NCBI GenBank assembly: GCA_934130595.1
Contig: CAKOYF010000011.1
Location: 1 to 41,097 of the forward strand
DNA: 41,097 nt
Direction of reading: 5' to 3'
From: an uncultured Clostridia bacterium
GTDB taxonomy: Bacteria > Bacillota > Clostridia > TANB77 > CAG-465
Made by a program: the position numbers and the translations under genes
In this document: one piece after another, positions 1-7,860 of the stretch
Layout of the letters: each line of letters opens with the position of its first letter
How positions within the stretch are numbered: position 1 is the stretch's first letter
The notes under the pieces: model-generated
The model's database searches: none
Seen by the model: the letters and a program-made list of their open reading frames with translations, nothing else
What the model was told of the DNA's origin: nothing

Positions 1-31
1 ACCCCAATTGAATATAAAATCCAATTGGGGT
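1..31. terminator. Hairpin at window edge, possible bidirectional terminator
   Basis: ACCCCAATTG (1-10) pairs perfectly with CAATTGGGGT (22-31) around an 11-base AT loop. On the plus strand it is followed by TTTAAATAAC, a weak U-tract. It lies about 70 bases beyond the stop of the minus-strand gene at 98, so it could end that transcript or one coming from the left. The sequence to the left is missing, so its direction cannot be settled. Confidence 0.5.
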
Positions 32-97
32 TTAAATAACTGTTCTTTTTGTGTCTACTTTTTATTGACAACTTCAAAAATTTCTCGTCTTATTTTA

Positions 98-340
98 TTA
101 AAAATTCTCTTTTAACTCACTATCTGAAATAAAGTTTTTTACTCTATGATACTCCTTATCATGCCCCCTGTTAATACTTTCTGGTAGTAGTCCATGACCT
201 TTAGTTCCATCTTTAGTTATTACTGCTGCTATATCCATTCCATCTCGTTTATTAGCTGTCTTATTTAATTTTAAATAAGCGTTTATATAGCTTGTTTCAT
301 TTTTTGGCGATTGTCTATTCTTTCCAATTTTATTTTTCAT
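98..340 (-). CDS. Small hypothetical protein, 80 aa
   Basis: I do not recognise this protein. It is 80 residues, rich in Lys and Asn and hydrophilic, with no signal peptide or membrane segment. A short central stretch reads DGMDIAAVITKDGTKGHGLL. The ATG is preceded by an excellent ribosome binding site (AAGGAAGGAGAG, then AAATTAA), which is the main reason to accept it as real. It lies downstream of the ATPase/RloB pair on the same strand, 189 bases after the RloB stop. An imperfect hairpin at about 471-495 in that gap makes tight co-transcription uncertain. It could be a third component of the defence-like locus or an unrelated small gene. Confidence 0.55.
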   Translation of the reverse strand: MKNKIGKNRQSPKNETSYINAYLKLNKTANKRDGMDIAAVITKDGTKGHGLLPESINRGHDKEYHRVKNFISDSELKENF

Positions 341-529
341 TTAATTTTCTCTCCTTCCTTTAAATTTATATAAAAAGTCAAATTACAAGTATTTTTCCTT
401 TCTGCCCCTTGTAATTTAAAGAAGAAATATGTTATAATCAAACAAATAAAAGTTTAGCTAATTTTATTTATTCGTTCAATGTATTTAACATTGGGCGATT
501 TTTCTTCTTTTATAGCTTTATCTTCAATC

Positions 530-1207
530 TTACATTATTGTATCAAGTAATTTTCCCACATTAGAACCTAATTCTATTTTTAATTGTTCTAAATCTTCAC
601 AAAAATTTTTTTCATTTTTAATTGCTTTTTTTATATTATTTTCAAATTTTTTAAAATCCAATTTTGTTTTACTACATCCAAATATTTGTGATAATTGTAA
701 CTCCAAATATCTTTTACTGTGCTTTGATTTTCTACTTTTTTTATTTTCAAGCATTTTCTGAGGATCTAGTTTAAAAATAGCATCATCGTGCATCAATAAA
801 AAAACTTCAAATGTTGGATTTGATAAACAAACGCAGTAACCTTTTTCAGTACAATTATTGATAAATTCATCTAATTGCTCTTCACTAAAATTTTGTGGAT
901 CTCTATCTATAACAAAAACAACCTTATCTAAATCTTTATCATAATTAAATTTACCATCTTCTAAATCCTTATTAAAATTATTTAATTTTCTTTTTGGATG
1001 GCTCTGTCCCTTTTCCCCCTCATCATTTTCTATAGGTACTATCTCAATTAGTGGTTTAATGTTAAGATCTATAGCATTATCTCTTATCCCACAAAAATAT
1101 TGAATCTCTGTATTTTCTCCTTCTGGAATAATATAGTATTTAGATTTTGGTTCTTCATTTCCTTTAATTCTTTCTAAATTAACGCCATTTTCATTAACTA
1201 TTCTCAT
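530..1207 (-). CDS. RloB-like protein (TOPRIM-like), partner of the AAA ATPase
   Basis: This 225-residue protein has RloB family marks. Near the N-terminus is YYIIPEGENTEIQYF, matching the family's acidic E-G-x-T-E motif. In the middle is VVFVIDRDPQ, with the D-x-D metal-binding pattern of TOPRIM folds. After it comes CLSNPTFEVFLLMH, the conserved SNP-FE-WLL-H block. Known family context: RloB proteins sit beside AAA15-type ATPases in restriction-linked and abortive-infection loci and are thought to be the nuclease-like effector. I chose the ATG at 1207, which overlaps the ATPase stop by 14 bases and has GGGTGA upstream. A longer frame from an ATG at 1255 also has a GGAAGG just before it, but those bases encode the conserved EGRYGG of the ATPase, so I treat that as coincidence. 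Confidence 0.8.
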   Translation of the reverse strand: MRIVNENGVNLERIKGNEEPKSKYYIIPEGENTEIQYFCGIRDNAIDLNIKPLIEIVPIENDEGEKGQSHPKRKLNNFNKDLEDGKFNYDKDLDKVVFVIDRDPQNFSEEQLDEFINNCTEKGYCVCLSNPTFEVFLLMHDDAIFKLDPQKMLENKKSRKSKHSKRYLELQLSQIFGCSKTKLDFKKFENNIKKAIKNEKNFCEDLEQLKIELGSNVGKLLDTIM

Positions 1208-2582
1208 TTTTTTCACCCACAGGAAATAAGGTTTCAAATAAAGGAATTCCTCCATAGCGTCCTTCCAAATATGCCTTATCTATTTTTCTATCAAACCTTT
1301 CATTATATCTTTCTAGAGAATATAATTCAGTTGGACCATTTTTTTCTCTATTTGTAAACCATATTTCATCTCTTCGCAATAAGTCAAAATCTAATAATCT
1401 TGACTCATGTGTTGTAACAATTAACTGTGAATTATTGTTTGTAAAATTTAAAAACCATTCAACAAATTTATAAGTAAGTTCGGGATGAAAACATCTATCT
1501 AGTTCATCAATTAAGTAAACTTTTTCTGTATCTTTATTCATTAATATTTCTATTAAATCAAATAGTCTTTGCGTTCCATCTGATTCTTCAGAGAAAGCAT
1601 ATTGACTATCATTATTTTTATGTATTAAAACAATTTTTTCAATTTTCAAATCATTCACTGATGTTTTTTTTATTATATATAATTCTCTATTTATTCTAAT
1701 AGATGCTTGTATCCTTCTTGTATTATTTTTTTTATTATTTACATATTCACTCTCTATTTTGCTAAACATATCGTTTAAAATTTCAGGATGTATAGCTGCT
1801 CGGAGCTCTTGTAAATTAGCCTCAACCACTTTACACTTACTAATTCCAGTTCCAAATTTAGAAATTATGTCATTTATTTTTTCAATACTTTCTTCTGAAC
1901 AAAAAAACAATGTACTGTCTAATCCAGATTGTGGAAATATTATTGTTAAAGAATTTACAAACCAATTAAAAATCTTTTTTAGTATATACACATTATTTGT
2001 AGAATTTTCTTTATATAAAGTATTTTTATCCTTATTCATAACTGTCAAAAATAATATAGTATCTTGACTTTTCATATCAGAATAATAAACATTTAATCTA
2101 CTTATAATTGCATCATTATTATCAAAATATTCATTATTTATGTTAATATCTTCATTGAGTTTTCTGTTAAAAATAAGCACTTCTTTATTTTTATCTTTAT
2201 CTAATTCATATAGCCATTCTGCCTGGATACTATTTTTAGATAGGATCACATCAAATCCATAAGCGTAAAATTTATTGCTAATTTTTATTTCGTATTCAAA
2301 TGAAGAAATTTTATCTTTGTTGCTATCCTTTATCCTACAGTAAAAATTAGATAGATTAATTTTTATTCCTCTCAGGATTATATTTTTGCTAAGATCAATA
2401 GCTTTAAACAAATTTGATTTTCCAGATGCGTTTGCTCCATATATAGCAGAAAATTTTAATAATTTTAAATTATTTTCATCAATTAAATGTTTTTCTTTTT
2501 TCTTGGTATTTCCAGCAATCATGCACAATTCTTGTTCTTGATCAAACGATAAAAAGTTAGATGTCTTAAATCTTATCAACAT
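1194..2582 (-). CDS. AAA15/OLD-like SMC-type ATPase (RloB-associated)
   Basis: This 462-residue protein is an ABC/SMC-like P-loop ATPase of the AAA15/AAA_21 class. It begins MLIRFKTSNFLSFDQEQEL, the usual first strand and 'NF.S' motif. It has Walker A GANASGKS near residue 50, a signature-like ESDGTQRLF, Walker B VYLIDELDRCFHPEL, and an H-loop IVTTHESRLLD. The C-terminal YGGIPLFETLFP block is also typical of the family. Such ATPases sense infection and control an associated effector in OLD, PARIS and AbiL-like systems. The effector here is the overlapping RloB gene. The start is the ATG at 2582 with GGAGG eight bases upstream; the frame extends to a TTG at 2597 that lies within that binding site. 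The gene is AT-rich like its surroundings. Confidence 0.85.
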   Translation of the reverse strand: MLIRFKTSNFLSFDQEQELCMIAGNTKKKEKHLIDENNLKLLKFSAIYGANASGKSNLFKAIDLSKNIILRGIKINLSNFYCRIKDSNKDKISSFEYEIKISNKFYAYGFDVILSKNSIQAEWLYELDKDKNKEVLIFNRKLNEDININNEYFDNNDAIISRLNVYYSDMKSQDTILFLTVMNKDKNTLYKENSTNNVYILKKIFNWFVNSLTIIFPQSGLDSTLFFCSEESIEKINDIISKFGTGISKCKVVEANLQELRAAIHPEILNDMFSKIESEYVNNKKNNTRRIQASIRINRELYIIKKTSVNDLKIEKIVLIHKNNDSQYAFSEESDGTQRLFDLIEILMNKDTEKVYLIDELDRCFHPELTYKFVEWFLNFTNNNSQLIVTTHESRLLDFDLLRRDEIWFTNREKNGPTELYSLERYNERFDRKIDKAYLEGRYGGIPLFETLFPVGEKNENS

Positions 2583-2607
2583 TTTATTTTCCTCCAATTA
2601 TATTATA

Positions 2608-2622
2608 TGTGATTTTTTCACA
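2608..2622. promoter_or_regulatory. Palindrome TGTGA-N5-TCACA upstream of the ATPase gene
   Basis: TGTGATTTTTTCACA is a perfect inverted repeat with 5-bp arms, just upstream of the ATPase ribosome binding site. A one-armed copy sharing ATGTGATTTTTTC lies at 2679-2691. The position between a possible -10 (TATAAT on the minus strand, 2702-2707) and the gene would suit a repressor operator. No regulator gene is visible nearby, so the function is inferred from symmetry and repetition only. Confidence 0.35.
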
Positions 2623-2826
2623 CAAGTCAATGTTTTTTACTAATATTTTATTTATTTTCACATATTTTATACCAATTAATGTGATTTTTTCGCTTTACTG
2701 TATTATACATTAATTCTTATTATTTTTTCTAAAAAAATGCTACCTTGTATAGTTTTAATTAATAAATTTTTATGTAATATTTCATTATTTTAATAAAAAT
2801 TTTAGCCTTACTATACTTAATCTACT

Positions 2827-4149
2827 TTATTGCAAAGATTTAATTATTTTCAAGAATATTTTATCACTGTTAGATGTTTCAAAAACTTTTAAATAAGTCT
2901 GTATTATTTTTTCAAAAAGTTCTTCATCCGAAATGCAGTTTATATCCTTAGGAATATTTACAAAGTCATACAGCCACGTCTTTTTATTATTCATATCTAA
3001 ATATTTTTTAACATCGATTAGTGCTTCTTTTAATGATGTAGTTCCCTTATTCAAACAATCATTATATGCTGTCAAGTCTTTAATTTTAAAAACAAAGATT
3101 ATTGGTAAAATTATCGAATATATAATTTTACGCTCTTCTTCCTCTAAATAAAGACAATTATTTTTTTCTGCATCTATATAATCTTTTGACATATCATACA
3201 ATGTTTTATATTTATTACATTCCCTTAGTGTAAGTCCATACTTATTGATCATTGAGTAAAACACCGCGTTAGATATGCAACTCATTTCACTTTCAAAATT
3301 CAAATTTTCCCTACAGTAATTTAAAGTTCTTAAAGTATCAATAGTTATTACATAATCATAAAATTTATTTAAATAACTATAAGAATTAAAATTAATCCCA
3401 AATTGCTGACTAATTATATTTTTCAACTCATTATTGTTTGCAACAATAATAACTGTTACATTTTTCAAATTATAAAAATGCTTAATTGTCTCTAGCATTT
3501 TTGTAGCATAAATAGGATTACATCTATCCAATTCATCTACTATTAAAATCATTCGCTTGTCATTTAATATTTTGTCAATTAATTTTTTAAATAACATTTT
3601 CTTTTCTTCTTTAGTATTTATCTCTTTAGCCAAGTCTTCAAACGTTTTTATTTTATCAATATTTTCAGAACTAAAATCAATATTAAATAAAGTATTAGAT
3701 ACTATCTTAGTTAAAAGTTGTAATATTTCTTTAAGTAATTCTTGACTCTCAAATTTATTAGTAATTTTATCTTTAAATTTGGGATATTCATTTAATATAT
3801 TATAAATTATCGAATCAAATGGATTATCATGATCATCATTTTCCCATGCATTATAATAAAATACTAAATTATTATCTATAATATTTATTAAGTCTTCTTT
3901 TAAATAATCAAATTCTTTGAATTCTCCTTTTTTATTATATTCTTTATAATTCTTTATAAGATATTCAAATTGCTTAATTAAAAAAGTTTTTCCAACTCCC
4001 CATTCTCCATCAATGCATATAACCTCATTATCATTAATATTTTTAATAAGTCTAATTATACTTTCCAAATACTCTTTATTATCAACTTTATTATCTAGTA
4101 ATGTATCATGTATTGTTTTATCATTTATCTCTAGTTCGTATTTTTTCAT
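2827..4149 (-). CDS. KAP family P-loop NTPase
   Basis: This 440-residue protein is a KAP NTPase. Walker A is GEWGVGKTFLIKQ, about 45 residues from the start. After it comes the family's NAWENDDHDNPFDSIIYNI block. Walker B is MILIVDELDRC, followed by the sensor region VTVIIVANNNELKNII. Classical KAP NTPases often carry membrane segments inserted between Walker A and B; none is seen here, so this looks like a soluble form. Members include the F-plasmid phage-exclusion protein PifA, and many lie in defence islands; the AAA/RloB pair next door fits that. The chosen start is the ATG at 4149 with AAGGAAGGAAG nine bases upstream; the frame extends to a GTG at 4179 without a comparable site. A gap of about 245 bases to the ATPase gene suggests separate transcription. 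Confidence 0.85.
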   Translation of the reverse strand: MKKYELEINDKTIHDTLLDNKVDNKEYLESIIRLIKNINDNEVICIDGEWGVGKTFLIKQFEYLIKNYKEYNKKGEFKEFDYLKEDLINIIDNNLVFYYNAWENDDHDNPFDSIIYNILNEYPKFKDKITNKFESQELLKEILQLLTKIVSNTLFNIDFSSENIDKIKTFEDLAKEINTKEEKKMLFKKLIDKILNDKRMILIVDELDRCNPIYATKMLETIKHFYNLKNVTVIIVANNNELKNIISQQFGINFNSYSYLNKFYDYVITIDTLRTLNYCRENLNFESEMSCISNAVFYSMINKYGLTLRECNKYKTLYDMSKDYIDAEKNNCLYLEEEERKIIYSIILPIIFVFKIKDLTAYNDCLNKGTTSLKEALIDVKKYLDMNNKKTWLYDFVNIPKDINCISDEELFEKIIQTYLKVFETSNSDKIFLKIIKSLQ

Positions 4150-4203
4150 CTTATTACTTCCTTCCTTTAAACTAACCACCTTTTAGTATATACTAATACA
4201 CTT

Positions 4204-4944
4204 CTATTTCATAGATTTATATTTCTCATATCCAAAATATCCTGTACCACCTAATACACCCAATGCTAAAACTCCACCTAGTCCATTTTGAGACTTAGAT
4301 GTATCATTTGATGTACCTTTTGCATTGGCATTTGTAACATTTGTTGTACTATCTTTGTTTTCTTCTTTTTCATCATCTTATACACGTATTAAAATCGTAT
4401 CTTTTTTATTTGATGTACTTGCTGTTACATATGCTTGTCCTACTTTTATTGCTGATACTTCTCCATTTGAATTCACTTTTACTACATCCTCATCACTTGA
4501 CTTCCAAGTAACACTTTTATCTGTAGCATTATCTGGTAATACACTAGCATTTAGCTTTATACTACCACCAACTTTAAGTACATCATCATTTTCTTGTATT
4601 TTTATACTTTCTACTTCAACTGTATTTGAAACTTTCTTAGTTGATTCATTACTTGAATGTGATGAACTTGAACTATTAGAATAAGTATTGGTATTAGATG
4701 TACTAGAATTTGAATTTGTCTGAGATGCATTAGATGAATATGGACAAATTCCATTTGTATGTAAATGTGCTGGATGTCCACCACAATGATAATGATAACT
4801 TCCTAATCCACTTACATTGTTATTATCTCTATGTCCGCCATTTGAATCTGTTCTTCCTTGATGAGCATATGTTATATTACACATAAGCAAAGAAAAAACA
4901 AATGCTAATCCAAACGTCATAACTTTATTTTTCTTGTATTTCAT
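4204..4944 (-). pseudogene. Secreted YHYH / Big2 (Ig-like) protein gene interrupted by an in-frame TAA
   Basis: The ATG at 4944 has GGAGG upstream. The first open segment (4378-4944, 188 aa) has a signal peptide ending near NITYA-HQG and a Cys/His cluster containing GSYHYHCGGHPAHLHTNG. After that comes a long Ser/Asn/Thr linker and a bacterial Ig-like (Big2) domain: VESIKIQENDD, KLNASVLPDNATDKSVTW and YVTA. At 4378-4380 a TAA stops translation. The same frame then continues open for 57 codons to a TAG at 4204-4206. That part is a charged linker followed by a Gly/Leu-rich hydrophobic stretch (GLGGVLALGVLGGTGYFGY) and EKYKSMK, a classic C-terminal membrane anchor. So either a nonsense mutation has released a formerly membrane-anchored protein, or the base differs from the true sequence. 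The first 188 codons may still be expressed as a secreted protein. Confidence 0.75.
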
Positions 4945-4988
4945 AAATATACCTCCATAAAATTACTAAACATTGAGATAAGAGATTG

Positions 4989-5043
4989 TACATAAATTTA
5001 CTTTAATGCTATTTTTAATTGGCAAAAGATGTAAATTTATGTA
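4989..5043. repeat. 13-bp inverted repeat in the leader of the YHYH gene
   Basis: TACATAAATTTAC (4989-5001) is matched perfectly by GTAAATTTATGTA (5031-5043), with 29 bases between. On the minus strand it begins at about the transcription start expected from the promoter at 5047-5055. It could form a 5' stem-loop in the mRNA or bind a dimeric regulator. No U-tract follows it, so it does not look like a terminator. Confidence 0.5.
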
Positions 5044-5046
5044 GTT

Positions 5047-5055
5047 ATTATATCA
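5047..5055 (-). promoter_or_regulatory. Extended -10 promoter for the YHYH gene
   Basis: On the minus strand the sequence reads TGATATAAT, an extended -10 element (TGnTATAAT). The -35 position holds only a poor match. The predicted start is about 95 bases upstream of the ATG at 4944. Confidence 0.5.
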
Positions 5056-5116
5056 CAGGTTAATATAAAAAGGTACTGGCTTGCTTTGTATTTTAGTATT
5101 ATATTAAATTAAATAT

Positions 5117-5157
5117 AAAAAAAGTACAAATCAAGTTTTTACTTAATTTGTACTTTT
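5117..5157 (-). terminator. Terminator of the polysaccharide operon
   Basis: AAAAGTACAAAT (5120-5131) pairs with ATTTGTACTTTT (5146-5157). The stem is extended by AAG/CTT after one mismatch. An A-run on the plus strand at 5117-5123 gives the U-tract of a minus-strand transcript. It starts directly after the last gene of the operon, whose stop is at 5162. Confidence 0.8.
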
Positions 5158-5161
5158 AAAT

Positions 5162-6328
5162 TTATCTTTTTATTACTTTTTTAACTATTTTCTTACATTT
5201 ATTAATTATCTTATTTAAAACATTAGGATTTTTTATATATTCATTTGTAGCTTCTGTTATGGATTTTTCTTCTATTTGATCAAAAAACTTTTCTCTACAA
5301 GTATGAGGTGGAAGGTGTTTTAAAATAGAAGGATTTCCTTTTATAGCCTTATTTAAATCACATTGCTTTAAAAATACGTCTTCTGAAATAGCATTTAGTA
5401 GTTCATTACCTTTTTCTGTATGTACCAATACTAAAGAAGTACCTGTATTATCTTTATTTAATTCTGGGTAACAACTATCTACTCCCCAAAAATCTCCTAA
5501 AGTAAAATCTGCATATCTTGGTAATTTAGCAAATTTACATGTAGGACAAGATTCTCTTAAGTCAATATCATGTAAAAAAGCTTTCATATAAGGATTAGCT
5601 CCTGAATTAATTGTATATTTTTTACCATTTTCAAAAGAAGCAGAAAAGCTATATCCTTGCCAACCAGATACTTTATCTCTAAAATTAATTGCTGTAATTT
5701 TAGAATTGTTTTCTTTTTCTAACTCTTCTTTATATTTTTCAAAAACTTTTGGTGATGGAACGCCATGACAAACTATATCTAATGTATATAAATTATCATA
5801 TTCTTTCCCAAGATAAGCATTTAACCCTGATACTTGACATGGTGTACCTGAAAATAATACGTATCTACCCTCATTCAAATATTTACGAATCTTCTTAAAA
5901 CAGTCCTGCATATCACTTTGAACATACTTTGAACCATTAATTTTTTTCAAATCTTCTTCATTATCTACTATTGTATGTACAACATTTAAAGAATCATCAT
6001 ATATAGCACCACATACTACACCATTTTTTTCAAATATATATTTAGCAATAGCAGTAAATATTCCTCCTGAAGTAGATGTATTCTTTACATTATTATCTTT
6101 TATCCATCCACCATAAGCTATTGTTTTATCTAAAAGCTTTTTATCTGTATATTCTTTATTATATGGGCAGACTTTTTCACATAGTCCACATTCAACACAT
6201 AATTCCTTATTTATTTGTGGATATTTAAACCCACATTTATCTTCTACCATTTCTATAGCTTGCTTAGGGCAAGCATTCGCACATGCACCACAACCGCAAC
6301 ATTTAGACTTATCTGTTATATTTATCAT
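5162..6328 (-). CDS. Coenzyme F420 hydrogenase/dehydrogenase beta-subunit-like iron-sulfur protein
   Basis: This 388-residue protein starts with two 4Fe-4S ferredoxin motifs. Cysteines 10-20 form CCGCGACANACP and Cys44-Cys54 form CVECGLCEKVCP. An FrhB-type domain follows: GGIFTAIAKYI, the YVQSDM block, and VLFSGTPCQVSGL. FrhB-like proteins bind flavin and transfer electrons. In Bacillota and Bacteroidota, paralogues lie in surface-polysaccharide loci, very often beside a polysaccharide pyruvyl transferase, as here; their exact role there is not established. It is the last gene of the operon, 5 bases after the flippase gene. Confidence 0.85.
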   Translation of the reverse strand: MINITDKSKCCGCGACANACPKQAIEMVEDKCGFKYPQINKELCVECGLCEKVCPYNKEYTDKKLLDKTIAYGGWIKDNNVKNTSTSGGIFTAIAKYIFEKNGVVCGAIYDDSLNVVHTIVDNEEDLKKINGSKYVQSDMQDCFKKIRKYLNEGRYVLFSGTPCQVSGLNAYLGKEYDNLYTLDIVCHGVPSPKVFEKYKEELEKENNSKITAINFRDKVSGWQGYSFSASFENGKKYTINSGANPYMKAFLHDIDLRESCPTCKFAKLPRYADFTLGDFWGVDSCYPELNKDNTGTSLVLVHTEKGNELLNAISEDVFLKQCDLNKAIKGNPSILKHLPPHTCREKFFDQIEEKSITEATNEYIKNPNVLNKIINKCKKIVKKVIKR

Positions 6329-6333
6329 ATAAA

Positions 6334-7857
6334 TTATCCCCTTATCTTTGAAACTATTTTCATAATAGGTTTTTTAACTAAATTCTTTTCATAATCATTC
6401 ATTGCAAAAAGTAACATTGCTATGCAATAAACTAATGCATAAATTAGTATCTTTAAACCTAACATTACAATACTGCTTGATACAATAACTTTATTTAATA
6501 CTACTCCAAATATAACCACAAAAACTATTGGTATAGACATTTTTAAAATATTTTTCCAAAACTCTATCATATTTATTCCTACTTTTTTATGATAATATAT
6601 ATTAAGTATTATTCCTTGTCCTAATATCAAAGATATTGATGTTCCAATTGCTGCTCCAATACCACTATACATTTTAGCTAAAGGTATACTAATTGCAACA
6701 TTTAAAATTGATATTCCTAAAAATATGATTGTTCTATATTTATATAAGTTTTTGGCTTGTAATATACTCAAACCTATATTTTGGATTAGTGGAATTGTAA
6801 TTGGTATCATAAGTATACAAGCAATTAGGTATGCACTTTCATATCCAGCACCAGCCCACCAATTAATAAATGCTTGACCGAACAATACAAATCCAGTTAT
6901 TATTAAAGCCATAAGTATATATTGAACTCTACCTGTCTTTATAAAAATTTCAGTGAAATCTTTATTAGATGCCTTACTATCTTCCATTTTTGTAACTTTA
7001 GGAAGCATAACTCCACTTATTGCTGTTGAAAAGTTCATATACATATTATTTAGCTGTCCAGCAACTGAATATATTGCTGTAGCAACAGTTCCTGCTATTG
7101 AGCCAAGTATAAACTGATCTAAGCTCCAATTAACTTTATCTATTATTTGATTTAAAAATATAAATATCGAATATTTACATATCTCTTTTAGCAAAACAAA
7201 GTCAAATCCATTGAATTTTAATTTAACATCTAATTTTTTAATGCATACTATTGTATTTAGTAATAAACAAATTATATTAGTCACAGTTAAAACAACAACC
7301 ATAGCTATTGCTTTATATCCCATATATAATAATGGAATCATCATCATAGGCTGTAATAATATTTGTAAAATCTTTATACATTTACTAACAACAAATTTTT
7401 CATGAGCTGTAATAATGTTTCCAAAAATACTAAGTGGAAATGTTATAGCTAAATTAAATGTTAAAATTAACATCATTGTTTTTGCTTCTGAAATTTCCAT
7501 TGGTGTCATAGAATTTCCAAATAACAAATTAACGTTCAGATATAAAGCAAATCCTGCAATTGCTGCCACTACTCCAATAATACAATAGATTACAAAAAAC
7601 ATACCATGTAATTTATCTTGTTTTTCTTTATCATTTTGATTAATATATCTAGCTGTATATATTATTATTGCATTACCAAATCCCATATCCATTACTGTTA
7701 AATAATTCATAACTGAATAAACAATTGAATATAGTCCATATTCAGCTTGTCCTAATTTTCTTATCAGAAAAGGAGTGTACACTAATCCTACTAACATATT
7801 TAATATTATAACTGCATATGATAATAAAGCTCCTATTTTTCGTTGATTACTTTTCAT
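6334..7857 (-). CDS. Wzx-like lipid-linked oligosaccharide flippase (MOP superfamily)
   Basis: The 507-residue protein is a multi-pass membrane protein with about 12-14 hydrophobic segments spread over its length. It has the N-terminal pattern of polysaccharide exporters (GALLSYAVIILNMLVGLVYTPFLIRKLGQAEYGLYSI). Family role: moving undecaprenyl-linked repeat units across the membrane before polymerisation. GAGGAATAAAAA precedes the ATG, and the gene starts 3 bases after the pyruvyl transferase stop, so the two are probably translationally linked. It fits the rest of a Wzx/Wzy pathway in this operon. Confidence 0.88.
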   Translation of the reverse strand: MKSNQRKIGALLSYAVIILNMLVGLVYTPFLIRKLGQAEYGLYSIVYSVMNYLTVMDMGFGNAIIIYTARYINQNDKEKQDKLHGMFFVIYCIIGVVAAIAGFALYLNVNLLFGNSMTPMEISEAKTMMLILTFNLAITFPLSIFGNIITAHEKFVVSKCIKILQILLQPMMMIPLLYMGYKAIAMVVVLTVTNIICLLLNTIVCIKKLDVKLKFNGFDFVLLKEICKYSIFIFLNQIIDKVNWSLDQFILGSIAGTVATAIYSVAGQLNNMYMNFSTAISGVMLPKVTKMEDSKASNKDFTEIFIKTGRVQYILMALIITGFVLFGQAFINWWAGAGYESAYLIACILMIPITIPLIQNIGLSILQAKNLYKYRTIIFLGISILNVAISIPLAKMYSGIGAAIGTSISLILGQGIILNIYYHKKVGINMIEFWKNILKMSIPIVFVVIFGVVLNKVIVSSSIVMLGLKILIYALVYCIAMLLFAMNDYEKNLVKKPIMKIVSKIRG

Positions 7858-7860
7858 TTT

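Noticed and set aside
462..510. Hairpin between the RloB gene and the 80-aa gene as a terminator
   Set aside because: The stem CGCCCAATGT/ACATTGAACG has two internal mismatches and no U-tract on the minus strand, so I do not list it as a terminator.
1208..1255. Longer RloB start at 1255 with GGAAGG upstream
   Set aside because: Those bases encode the conserved C-terminal EGRYGG of the ATPase, and the added residues do not resemble the RloB N-terminus.
1759..2067. 102-codon plus-strand frame opposite the AAA ATPase gene
   Set aside because: No ribosome binding site; it mirrors the conserved ATPase reading frame. Other long plus-strand frames opposite minus-strand genes (for example 28526-29218, 23130-23528, 25417-25797, 14223-14783) were rejected for the same reason.
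4378..4380. Stop-codon readthrough or recoding in the YHYH gene
   Set aside because: The stop is TAA, the least leaky one. There is no following hairpin or known readthrough context, and TAA is not used for selenocysteine or pyrrolysine. A nonsense mutation is simpler.
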